Shown here in pieces: positions 19,308 to 26,371 of a stretch of DNA of 27,709 nucleotides. The stretch's first letter is position 1. The number at the start of each line of letters is the position of its first letter. Under the pieces are notes generated by a model, which was given only the letters and a program-made list of their open reading frames with translations, did no database searches and was not told where the DNA came from. The position numbers and the translations under genes are program-made. The stretch comes from Thermoanaerobacterales bacterium (lineage in GTDB: Bacteria; Actinomycetota; Acidimicrobiia; Acidimicrobiales; JACDCH01), in assembly GCA_017577565.1 (NCBI GenBank), contig PKRH01000034.1, positions 1 through 27,709 on the forward strand. Reading direction: 5' to 3'.

Positions 19308-21730
19308 GCGAACGTCCCCCCGTCCGGGGACGGCGGCACCGCGGGACCGACCGAGGTCTCCTCCCGCGGCGGGCTCACCGGCACCGGGCCGAGCAGCGCC
19401 TCGCCCTGGCGCTCGGTCGTCGACCACGTCGGGTCGAGGCCCGGCGCCACCAGCCGGACCGGGCCGACCCCGGGGTGGGGCTCGACCTCCCACAGCAGCG
19501 CCACCCGGTCGCCGTGCCAGCGCACCGAGTACGACACGCGGCCGAGCGCGGTGGGCGCGTCGCGCACGTCCCAGCCCTGGCCGTACCAGCGCTCGGGCAC
19601 CAGGCTCGACAGGGCGATCGCCTCGACGCCGGCCGGCCCCTCGACCTCCCGCACGAGCAGGTCGCGCACGAAGTTGAGCAGCTCGGCGGCGGCCCAGCCG
19701 TGGTGGCCGTCGCCCATGCAGCCGCCGGGCAGCCGGGGGTGGACGGCCTCGGGCCACGTCCAGGTCGGCGAGGCGACCGACAGCAGCCAGTCGAGCCGGT
19801 CGAGGCAGCGCCGGTCGCCGGCCCGCAGCTCGACCGCGGCGAGCTGGAGGGTGAGGTAGGTGCCGAGGCCGGTGTGGCTGATCGCCTGGTAGAAGGCGCG
19901 GCCGTCGGCGAGGGTGAACGCGTCGCGGATGAGCTCCAGGGTGGCGGCGATGCGCTCGTCGTCGGCCGGCAGGAGGCCCAGGGGCGCGCAGGCGGCCAGC
20001 GCGCCGACGGCGCCCGGGTCGAGGTGGCGGCGGGGGCCGGCGGGGATGGCCTTCGTCCCCAACCGCCGGGCGGTCAGCTCGAGCGAGGCCTCGACGTCCC
20101 GCCACATGGCGGCGGCGAAGCGCTCGGCCTCCTCGGCCGCCTCCGGCTGGTCGACGGCCCGGAGCAGCTCGGCGCCGGCCCGCAGCCCGGCGACGCCCCA
20201 GAAGTCGTCCCAGTAGAAGTGGTCGAAGGGCCCGAGGTGCTCGGCGGAGACGCCGGCGGGCAGGAGCCCGGCGGTCGCGTCGGCCGCGCCCCGGCGGCGG
20301 CGGTCCCGGCGGCGGGGCTTGCGGCGCGTGCGCTCGATCCAGTGGACCCCCTTGGCGATGGGCCCGACCATGGCGTCGACGAGCACCGCGTCGCGGGTCA
20401 GCCGCCAGTGGCGGGCCAGGGCGACGAGGGCGGCCCCGTTGGCGTCCCACTCGTAGCGCTGGCTGAAGAAGAACCCGTCGGTGCGCTGGCGGTCGGGGTA
20501 CGAGGCCAGCACCTGCGCGGCCTCCTCGTGGTACCCGTAGTGGTCCAGCGCGGCCAGCATGTAGGCGGCGTCGCGGAACCAGAACCGGTGGTAGGTGGCC
20601 GGCCCGGGCGTGATGTCGGGGCCGTCGTGGAGCAGCAGCAGGTAGCGCCGGTTGGCGGCGACGGCCTCGGCGAGCCGCTCGTCGGGCAGGTCGATGCGCA
20701 GGCCCCGGTCGCTCTGCGCCTTCCAACCCTTGGCGACCGCCTCGGCCGGGGGCACGACGCTGGGGAAGGCCGGGGCCTCGGCCAGGCGCCGCCGGATCCG
20801 CCGGGGGCGCCGGGTCTCGGGCTCGGGCTCCAGCGGGATCGCCACCCGGAACGTCGCCCCGTGGGCCAGCGGGAAGACGAACGCCGCCTGGGCCAGGCCC
20901 GCCGGGTCGCGCACCGGCCCCCGCCAGTGCTCGCGGGCCTCGCCCACCATGACGGTGACCGCGGAGTCGCCCTCGTGGAACGTCGAGGCCGCCACCCGCC
21001 CCGGCGGCCGGGGCAGCAGCAGCGCCGGGCGGCCGTCGACCGCCACCGTCGTCCCCTTCAGGTCGATGCGCTCGATGACGGCCAGGCCCTCGGGGTTGTA
21101 GGGGCGCACCGCGAGGGCGAGGGCGACCGGCGCCTTCGAGGCGTTCTCGACCTCGACGACGACCAGCTCGCCGCCGCCCTCCTGCGAGCTGCGGCGGATG
21201 GCGTAGACCCGCTGGATCGCGTCTCCCGAGGGGATCCGCATGGCGGTCTCGACGACCGGGCTGGCCTCGACGAGCCGCTGGCGGACGTTGACCTCCCGGG
21301 AGGGCAGGTGCCAGCGGTCGTCCGCGCCGATCCACCAGTCGAGCGACCACCCGTCGTACCAGGGGGTGACGAGGCCGCGGGGGTCGACGATCGCCTCCCA
21401 GGGCGAGTCGAGGTTGCCGACCGCCGTCCAGTTGCGGTGGGTGACGTTGGTGAGCAGCGGCAGGTGGCCGCGGGGCACGAACGCCGGCGAGGTCGGGTCG
21501 AGCTGGCGCTCGAGCCAGTAGGGCCACACCCAGCCGGGCGCCACCTGGGCGGCGGCCCGGGTGCGCAGCGCCCGGAACACGGTGCGGGCGCCCACCGGCA
21601 TCAGCTCGCTCGGCAGCTCGACCTCGACGTGCTCGCCGAGCCGCTGGAAGGTGGACAGGTGGCGGATGACGTCGTCGTCGATGCGCAGCCGCCCCATGAG
21701 GCGGCGCAGCACCCAGGCGCGTAGGGACAT
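19304..21730 (-). CDS. Six-hairpin glycosidase-like protein
   Basis: An 808-residue protein with an N-terminal beta-rich part (to ~residue 300) and a C-terminal (alpha/alpha)6 barrel of the type shared by GH15, GH63 and debranching enzymes. Barrel landmarks are TYHRFWFRDAAYMLAALDHYG, RTDGFFFSQRYEWDANGAAL, DFWGVAGLRAGAELL and TWTWPEAVHPRLPGG followed by HHGWAAAELLNFVRDLLV. Glu in YEWD and Glu in WPEA are candidate catalytic acids. I cannot assign a GH family or substrate. No signal peptide is present. The ATG at 21730 is preceded by AGGAAG and lies 14 bases after the gpsA stop; the end overlaps the cyclase start by four bases. Operon linkage suggests carbohydrate turnover tied to cAMP signalling. 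Confidence 0.8.
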   Translation of the reverse strand: MSLRAWVLRRLMGRLRIDDDVIRHLSTFQRLGEHVEVELPSELMPVGARTVFRALRTRAAAQVAPGWVWPYWLERQLDPTSPAFVPRGHLPLLTNVTHRNWTAVGNLDSPWEAIVDPRGLVTPWYDGWSLDWWIGADDRWHLPSREVNVRQRLVEASPVVETAMRIPSGDAIQRVYAIRRSSQEGGGELVVVEVENASKAPVALALAVRPYNPEGLAVIERIDLKGTTVAVDGRPALLLPRPPGRVAASTFHEGDSAVTVMVGEAREHWRGPVRDPAGLAQAAFVFPLAHGATFRVAIPLEPEPETRRPRRIRRRLAEAPAFPSVVPPAEAVAKGWKAQSDRGLRIDLPDERLAEAVAANRRYLLLLHDGPDITPGPATYHRFWFRDAAYMLAALDHYGYHEEAAQVLASYPDRQRTDGFFFSQRYEWDANGAALVALARHWRLTRDAVLVDAMVGPIAKGVHWIERTRRKPRRRDRRRRGAADATAGLLPAGVSAEHLGPFDHFYWDDFWGVAGLRAGAELLRAVDQPEAAEEAERFAAAMWRDVEASLELTARRLGTKAIPAGPRRHLDPGAVGALAACAPLGLLPADDERIAATLELIRDAFTLADGRAFYQAISHTGLGTYLTLQLAAVELRAGDRRCLDRLDWLLSVASPTWTWPEAVHPRLPGGCMGDGHHGWAAAELLNFVRDLLVREVEGPAGVEAIALSSLVPERWYGQGWDVRDAPTALGRVSYSVRWHGDRVALLWEVEPHPGVGPVRLVAPGLDPTWSTTERQGEALLGPVPVSPPREETSVGPAVPPSPDGGTFA

Positions 21731-21744
21731 GCTGCGGTCGCTTC

Positions 21745-22749
21745 CTAGCTCATGCCGTGCAGCTCGGGCCGGTACCCGCGCCGCAGCAACCCACGGTACG
21801 CCTCCGTGGCCGGCCGCCCCTCGTGCACGACCTTGTACACGGCCTCGGCGATCGGCATCTCCACCTCGTGGCGGCGGGCGAGCTCGACCGCCACCCGCGA
21901 CGTCTTGATGCCCTCGGCCACCATCCTCATCTCGGCCACGATCTCGTCGAGGCGGCGGCCCCGCCCCAGCTGCTCGCCGACGTAGCGGTTGCGGCTCTGG
22001 CGGGAGATGCAGGTGGCGACGAGGTCGCCCATGCCGGCCAGGCCGGCGAAGGTCATGACCTCGCCGCCGAGCGCGAGGCCGAGGCGGGACAGCTCGGCGA
22101 GGCTCCGGGTGATGACCGCCGCCCGGGTGTTGTCGCCGGTGCCCAGGCCGTCGGCCATGCCCGAGGCGATGGCGAAGACGTTCTTCAGCGCCCCGCCCAG
22201 CTCGCAGCCCACGACGTCGTGGTTGGTGTAGACCCGGAACAGCTCGCGGGCGAACAGCCGCTGCAGCTCGGTGGCGACGTGCTGGTCGCTGAAGGCGACG
22301 ACCGTGGCGGCCGCGTGCCCGGCCATGATCTCCCGGGCCAGGTTGGGGCCGGTCATGACGCCGACCGGGTGGCCGGGCAGCTCCTGCTCGATCACCTCGG
22401 TCATGCGCAGGTGCGTGCCCTCCTCGAGGCCCTTGGCCAGGCTCATGACCGGGATCCACGGGCGCACGTGGGGGGCGAGCTCGCGCAGCGTCGACCGCAT
22501 GCCGTGCGAGGGCACGCCCATGACGAGCACGTCCGCGTCGCCGACCGCCTCGGCCAGCGACGCGGTCACCTCGAGCTCCTCGGGCAGCTCGAAGTCGGGC
22601 AGGTAGTCCGGGTTGCGCCGGGTGCGGGCGATCGCCTCGGCCAGCTCGGGGCGGCGGGCCCACAGGACCGTCGGCGTGTTGAGCGAGGCGAGCGCGGCGA
22701 CCGTCGTCCCCCAGGACCCGGCGCCGACCACCGCGACTCGGATGGGCAT
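21745..22749 (-). CDS. gpsA: Glycerol-3-phosphate dehydrogenase [NAD(P)+]
   Basis: A 334-residue GpsA, reducing dihydroxyacetone phosphate to sn-glycerol 3-phosphate for phospholipid synthesis. The N-terminal Rossmann motif is VAVVGAGSWGTTVA. SLAKGLEEGT, GVMTGPNLAREIMAG, ELGGALKNVFAIASGMADGLG and FAGLAGMGDLVATC follow, with the catalytic lysine in the ALKN segment. ATG 22749 is used; an in-frame GTG at 22758 is possible, since no Shine-Dalgarno sequence decides between them. It heads the operon with the glycosidase and adenylate cyclase genes and is divergent from cofC. Confidence 0.95.
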   Translation of the reverse strand: MPIRVAVVGAGSWGTTVAALASLNTPTVLWARRPELAEAIARTRRNPDYLPDFELPEELEVTASLAEAVGDADVLVMGVPSHGMRSTLRELAPHVRPWIPVMSLAKGLEEGTHLRMTEVIEQELPGHPVGVMTGPNLAREIMAGHAAATVVAFSDQHVATELQRLFARELFRVYTNHDVVGCELGGALKNVFAIASGMADGLGTGDNTRAAVITRSLAELSRLGLALGGEVMTFAGLAGMGDLVATCISRQSRNRYVGEQLGRGRRLDEIVAEMRMVAEGIKTSRVAVELARRHEVEMPIAEAVYKVVHEGRPATEAYRGLLRRGYRPELHGMS

Positions 22750-22852
22750 GTCCGCCACGGTAATCGGCGACCGCGCCCCCGTCCGTGGCCTGCCGGCGGC
22801 GGTCGGCGTGCGGCGGCGGCGGACGCCTTGTCGGCCGGTCGCGGCCCGGCAG

Positions 22853-22858
22853 TACGCT
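22853..22858 (+). promoter_or_regulatory. -10 hexamer TACGCT of cofC, leaderless start
   Basis: TACGCT lies eight bases before the cofC GTG. TTGTCG at 22828-22833 could be the -35, but its 19-base spacer is long. Confidence 0.45.
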
Positions 22859-22866
22859 GCGCGCCA

Positions 22867-23460
22867 GTGTCCGCGACGCCCTCCGCCGCCGTGATCGTGC
22901 CGGTGAAGGCCTTCACCCAGGCCAAGGTCCGGCTGGCCACCGCCCTCGACCCCGGCGAGCGGGCCGACCTGGCCCGGCACATGGCCGAGATCGTCCTCCT
23001 GGCCGCCGAGCCGCTGCCGGCCGTCGTCGTCTGCGACGACGAGGAGGTGCGGGCGTGGGCGCAGCGCGCCGGCGCCCGGGTCGTCTGGTGCCCGGGCCGG
23101 GGCCTCAACGGCGCCGTCGCCGACGGCGTGGCCGCGCTGCGGGCCGACGGCGTCGAGCACGCCATCGTCGCCCACGCCGACCTGCCGCTCGCCACCCGGC
23201 TCGACTGGCTCGCCGACTTCCCGGGCGTGTCGCTCGTGCCCGACCGCCGCTTCGACGGCACCAACGTGGTGGCGCTGCCGACGTCGCTGCCGTTCCGGTT
23301 CTCCTACGGCGCGGGGTCGTTCGGACGGCACCGGGCCGAGGCCCTCCGGCTGGGGGCGCCGGTCCGGATCGTGCAGGACCCGCGGCTGGGCTGGGACGTC
23401 GACCTGCCCGCCGACCTGGCGTTCCCCGGCGCGGCAGCGCTCCGGGCCGGATCGCGGTGA
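22867..23460 (+). CDS. cofC: CofC/FbiD-like phosphoenolpyruvate or 2-phospholactate guanylyltransferase
   Basis: A 197-residue nucleotidyltransferase of the CofC family, which activates phosphoenolpyruvate or 2-phospholactate with GTP in F420 biosynthesis. Motifs: AVIVPVKAFTQAKVRLATAL with the GTP-binding lysines, GLNGAVADGV, AIVAHADLPLA with the metal-binding aspartate, and DRRFDGTNVVALP. The final RLGWDVDLPADLAF matches the family C-terminus. The GTG at 22867 follows TACGCT by eight bases. Its stop overlaps the PIG-L gene start (GTGA). Its presence supports F420 use by the LLM oxidoreductase elsewhere in the window. Confidence 0.9.
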   Translation: MSATPSAAVIVPVKAFTQAKVRLATALDPGERADLARHMAEIVLLAAEPLPAVVVCDDEEVRAWAQRAGARVVWCPGRGLNGAVADGVAALRADGVEHAIVAHADLPLATRLDWLADFPGVSLVPDRRFDGTNVVALPTSLPFRFSYGAGSFGRHRAEALRLGAPVRIVQDPRLGWDVDLPADLAFPGAAALRAGSR

Positions 23461-24200
23461 GCACCCCGACCGTCGACCTGCCGACGCCCGAGCGCGCCCT
23501 CGCCATCGGCGCCCACCCCGACGACGTCGAGTTCGGGTGCGGGGCGACGCTGGCCAAGTGGGCCGCCGCCGGCTGCGAGGTGCACCACCTCGTCTGCACC
23601 GACGGCTCGAAGGGCAGCTGGGACCCCGCCCAGGACCTGGCCGAGCTGGTGGCCCAGCGGCGGGAGGAGCAGCGGGAGGCGGCCCGGGCGCTGGGCGCCA
23701 CCGGCGAGGTCGTGTTCCTGGACTGGCCCGACGGCGAGCTGGAGTCCGGCGTGCGCCAGCGCTGGGAGGTCGCCTACTGGATCCGCCGGCTGCGCCCGAC
23801 CGTCGTGCTCGGCCACGACCCGTGGCGCCGCTACCGGCTGCACCCCGACCACCGCCACGCCGGCTTCCTGACCGTCGACGGCGTCGTCGCCGCCCGCGAC
23901 CCGCACTTCTTCCCCGAGCAGCAGGTGGCCCACCACCGGCCCGCGGCGCTGCTGCTGTTCGAGGCCGACGAGCCCGACCACGTCGAGGTGGTCGGCGAGG
24001 AGGACGTCGCCCGCAAGCTCGAGGCCCTCGAGCGGCACCGCTCGCAGATGCGCTCGACGATGTTCGTCGACCCCGACTCGCCCGAGCGCGACCGCCAGCT
24101 CGCCGCCTTCCGGGCCCGGGTGCGCGACCGGCTGGCCGAGCACGGGGCGCTCGCCGGCGCGGCCTACGGCGAGGCCTTCAAGGCCATCACCGACCTGTAG
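23457..24200 (+). CDS. PIG-L (LmbE-like) family deacetylase
   Basis: A 247-residue zinc-dependent N-acetylglucosaminyl deacetylase-fold protein. The zinc motif AHPDD (with ALAIG before it) lies near residue 18, and the second zinc histidine is in LHPDHRHAG. CTDGSKGSW, VFLDWPDGELE and the C-terminal ALERHRSQM are also typical. Actinobacterial relatives include MshB and Mca of mycothiol metabolism, but this sequence belongs to a broader group and I do not assign a substrate. The GTG start at 23457 overlaps the cofC stop by four bases, so the two are co-translated; the reason for pairing with F420 synthesis is unclear. Confidence 0.88.
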   Translation: MSTPTVDLPTPERALAIGAHPDDVEFGCGATLAKWAAAGCEVHHLVCTDGSKGSWDPAQDLAELVAQRREEQREAARALGATGEVVFLDWPDGELESGVRQRWEVAYWIRRLRPTVVLGHDPWRRYRLHPDHRHAGFLTVDGVVAARDPHFFPEQQVAHHRPAALLLFEADEPDHVEVVGEEDVARKLEALERHRSQMRSTMFVDPDSPERDRQLAAFRARVRDRLAEHGALAGAAYGEAFKAITDL

Positions 24201-24207
24201 GGACCTG

Positions 24208-24221
24208 CGGGCCCCCGCCCG
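24208..24221. terminator. Short hairpin between convergent genes
   Basis: CGGGC (24208-24212) and GCCCG (24217-24221) pair around CCCC, between the PIG-L stop and the opposing YqgE stop. Confidence 0.35.
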
Positions 24222-24797
24222 TCAGTTGAGCGACGGGTGCGGCGGGAAGTGGGCGAGCATCGCCACCTTGCCGCCCTGGCGGCGCAGGACCGCCCGCCAC
24301 ATCTCCTCGGCGTCGGCGGCGAACACGTCGTCGCCGACGGCCGGCACGACGAGCCAGGCCCCCTCGGCCAGCTCGCCCTCGAGCTGGCCGGCGCCCCAGC
24401 CGGAGTAGCCGGCGAAGAACCGGACACCGGTGACGGCGTCCCTCAGGTCGGCGGGGTCGCTGTGGAGGTCGATGGTGCCGACCTCCCCGACCACCCGGTT
24501 CCACCCCGGGGGCTCGACGTCGCGGCGGGCCCGCCGGGCCAGCGCGAGCACGCCGTTGGGCTCGACGGGGCCGCCCCGGTAGACGACCGCCGGCGGCGCC
24601 GCCAGCTCGGCCCAGCCGTCGAGCACCGACGCGACCTCGACGTCGGTCGGGCGGTTGAGCACCACGCCCAGCGCGCCGTCCGCCGTGTGCTCGATCATGA
24701 GGACGACGGTGCGCTCGAAGTTGGGGTCGCCGAGCAGGGGCTCGGCGATGAGGAGCTGTCCGGCTGTGCTCTCGCCTCGGATCACCTGCCCCAGCAT
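24222..24797 (-). CDS. YqgE/AlgH family protein
   Basis: A 191-residue protein with the hallmarks of the YqgE/AlgH family: GQLLIAEPLLGDPNFERTVVLMIEH, GALGVVLNRPTDV, VVYRGGPVEPNGVLAL, RFFAGYSGWGAGQLEGEL and the late VLRRQGGKVAMLAHFP. Members are widespread, around 185-200 residues, and of unsettled function. The ATG at 24797 is at the expected place, but I see neither a strong Shine-Dalgarno sequence nor a convincing -10. It is divergent from the 79-residue protein gene, 80 bases apart. Confidence 0.92.
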   Translation of the reverse strand: MLGQVIRGESTAGQLLIAEPLLGDPNFERTVVLMIEHTADGALGVVLNRPTDVEVASVLDGWAELAAPPAVVYRGGPVEPNGVLALARRARRDVEPPGWNRVVGEVGTIDLHSDPADLRDAVTGVRFFAGYSGWGAGQLEGELAEGAWLVVPAVGDDVFAADAEEMWRAVLRRQGGKVAMLAHFPPHPSLN

Positions 24798-24877
24798 GCC
24801 GGATGGCGCGGGGCCGCCACGACACGGCGCCCGGGGTGGGCGACCGCCCCCGCCGCCGGGTGGGCCAGACTGCTGGT

Positions 24878-25117
24878 GTGACCGACGAGACCACCGGACC
24901 GCTGCCCGACGGCACCTACGACGCCTTCGTGGTCGACACCGCCACCCGCGACGACGGCTCGGTGGCGGTCGACCTGACGATCGTGGCCGGCGAGGCCAAG
25001 GGTCGGGTCGTCACCGTGCGGACCTCCTCGCTGGCGGGCGACCCGCTCGACCTGCTGGGCGTGCCCGCCACGATCACGGTGGAGGGCGGCCGGCCGTCAG
25101 TGCGCTTCGAGCCCTGA
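24878..25117 (+). CDS. 79-residue small protein, function unknown
   Basis: A short protein (start MTDETTGPLPDGTYDAF) with alternating beta-strand segments: TYDAFVVDTATRDDGSVAVDLTI, then KGRVVTVRT, then PATITVEGGRPSVRFEP. The strand pattern and glycine turns suggest a small OB-like barrel, but this is only an impression. The GTG start lies six bases after CAGACT (24866-24871), consistent with a leaderless transcript although the hexamer is poor. Its last 21 bases overlap the end of the convergent HIT gene. GC and third-position bias match the neighbours, so I take it as real. Confidence 0.65.
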   Translation: MTDETTGPLPDGTYDAFVVDTATRDDGSVAVDLTIVAGEAKGRVVTVRTSSLAGDPLDLLGVPATITVEGGRPSVRFEP

Positions 25118-25558
25118 GCCGGCCGCCGGGGCGCCGTCGAGCGCGCCCCGCAGGCGGGCGGCGACCGCGGCGGCCTCGGCGTCGTCCGCGTAGCGGGTGC
25201 GGGGCCAGAAGAAGCCCCGCAGCCCGTCCTTGCGGTTGCGGGGCACGACGTGGGTGTGCAGGTGGGGCACGGACTGGCTGATCCGGTTGTTCATGGCGAC
25301 GAACGAGCCGGCCGCCCCCATGCCGGCCGGGTCCTCCATGGCCCGGGCCAGCCGCTGGGCCCGCTCGAAGTAGGGCCCGACGAGCTCGGGCGGGAGGTCG
25401 CCCAGCGTCTCGACGTGGTCGCGCGGCACGAGCAGCGTGTGCCCCTTGAACAGCGGGCGCACGTCGAGGAACGCCACCGCCACCTCGTCGTCGAGCACGA
25501 CGTGGGCCGGCTGGCGCCCGGCGACGATCTCGCAGAACGTGCAGGGGCGGGACGGCAT
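25097..25558 (-). CDS. HIT-family nucleotide hydrolase/transferase
   Basis: A 153-residue HIT protein. The zinc-type N-terminus CTFCEIVAG and the catalytic histidine triad in HLHTHVVPR are both present, along with FKGHTLLVPRDHVETLGDLP. Such proteins hydrolyse nucleoside phosphoramidates or dinucleotides. The last ~30 residues are Ala-rich. The ATG at 25558 follows TACGCT (25572-25567) by eight bases with no room for a Shine-Dalgarno sequence. It shares a 36-base divergent region with lutA, and its 3' end overlaps the convergent small gene by 21 bases. Confidence 0.92.
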   Translation of the reverse strand: MPSRPCTFCEIVAGRQPAHVVLDDEVAVAFLDVRPLFKGHTLLVPRDHVETLGDLPPELVGPYFERAQRLARAMEDPAGMGAAGSFVAMNNRISQSVPHLHTHVVPRNRKDGLRGFFWPRTRYADDAEAAAVAARLRGALDGAPAAGSGLEAH

Positions 25559-25566
25559 GGGCCGCC

Positions 25567-25588
25567 AGCGTAGGGACCCACGTAGGGT
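25567..25588. promoter_or_regulatory. Compact bidirectional leaderless promoter region (HIT gene / lutA)
   Basis: The whole divergent gap is 36 bases (25559-25594). TACGCT (25572-25567, minus) is eight bases before the HIT ATG, and TAGGGT (25583-25588, plus) is six bases before the lutA GTG. Each promoter's -35 region must lie within the other gene's 5' end or promoter, so the two compete. Confidence 0.45.
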
Positions 25589-25594
25589 GGTGCG

Positions 25595-26371
25595 GTGCGC
25601 GTCTCGCTGATGATCACCTGCGTGGCCGACGTGCTGGCCCCCGAGGTCGGCACCGCCGCCGTGCGGGTGCTGCGCGCCGCCGGGTGCGAGGTGACCTGCA
25701 ACCTCGACCAGACCTGCTGCGGGCAGCCGGCGTGGAACGCGGGGTTCGCCGAGGACGCCGCCCGGGTGGCCCGCACGACCCTCGCCGCGCTCGAGGCCGA
25801 CCTCGACGCCGGCGCCGAGGCGGTGGTCGTGCCGGCCGGCTCGTGCGCCACGATGGTCCGGGTGTTCTGGCCGGAGCTGTTCGAGGTGGTCGGCGACCAC
25901 GACGCCGCGGCCCGGGCCCGCCGGGTGGGTGAGCGCACCCGCGAGCTGTCCGAGCTGCTCGACGCCCGGGCCGGCGCGCTGCCCCCGCTGCGGCTGGACC
26001 GCCCGGTCCGGGTGGCGCTGCACGCCAGCTGCCACATGCTTCGGGAGCTGCGGGTGGCCGAGCCCCCGGGGCGGCTGGCGGCGTCGGTCGAGGGCTGCGA
26101 GGTGCTCGACTGGGACGGCGCCGACCGCTGCTGCGGCTTCGGCGGCACCTTCAGCGTCAAGCTGCCGGAGGCCTCGGTGGCCATGGCCGACGAGAAGCTG
26201 CGCGCCCTCGCCGACGGCGCCCCGGAGGCCGACGTGCTGGTGGGCTGCGACACCTCCTGCCTCGTCCACCTCGCCGCCCGGGCCGAGGCGACCGGGCGGC
26301 CGCTGGCCGTGCGCCACCTCGCGGAGGTGCTGGCCGACGCCCTGCCCGACGAGGAGGAGCGGGGGTCGTGA
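25595..26371 (+). CDS. lutA: LutA-like (Fe-S)-binding protein of lactate oxidation
   Basis: A 258-residue protein with two cysteine-rich CCG domains, as in LutA/YkgE, part of the LutABC L-lactate utilisation complex. First domain: CNLDQTCCGQPAWNAGF and VVVPAGSCATMV. Second domain: VALHASCHMLRELRV, DRCCGFGGTFSVKLPEAS and DVLVGCDTSCLVHL. The N-terminus VRVSLMITCVADVLAPEVG is standard. The GTG at 25595 is six bases after TAGGGT, so leaderless. Its end overlaps the lutB-like start by four bases (GTGA). The complex should also need LutC, not found in the window. Confidence 0.92.
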   Translation: MRVSLMITCVADVLAPEVGTAAVRVLRAAGCEVTCNLDQTCCGQPAWNAGFAEDAARVARTTLAALEADLDAGAEAVVVPAGSCATMVRVFWPELFEVVGDHDAAARARRVGERTRELSELLDARAGALPPLRLDRPVRVALHASCHMLRELRVAEPPGRLAASVEGCEVLDWDGADRCCGFGGTFSVKLPEASVAMADEKLRALADGAPEADVLVGCDTSCLVHLAARAEATGRPLAVRHLAEVLADALPDEEERGS

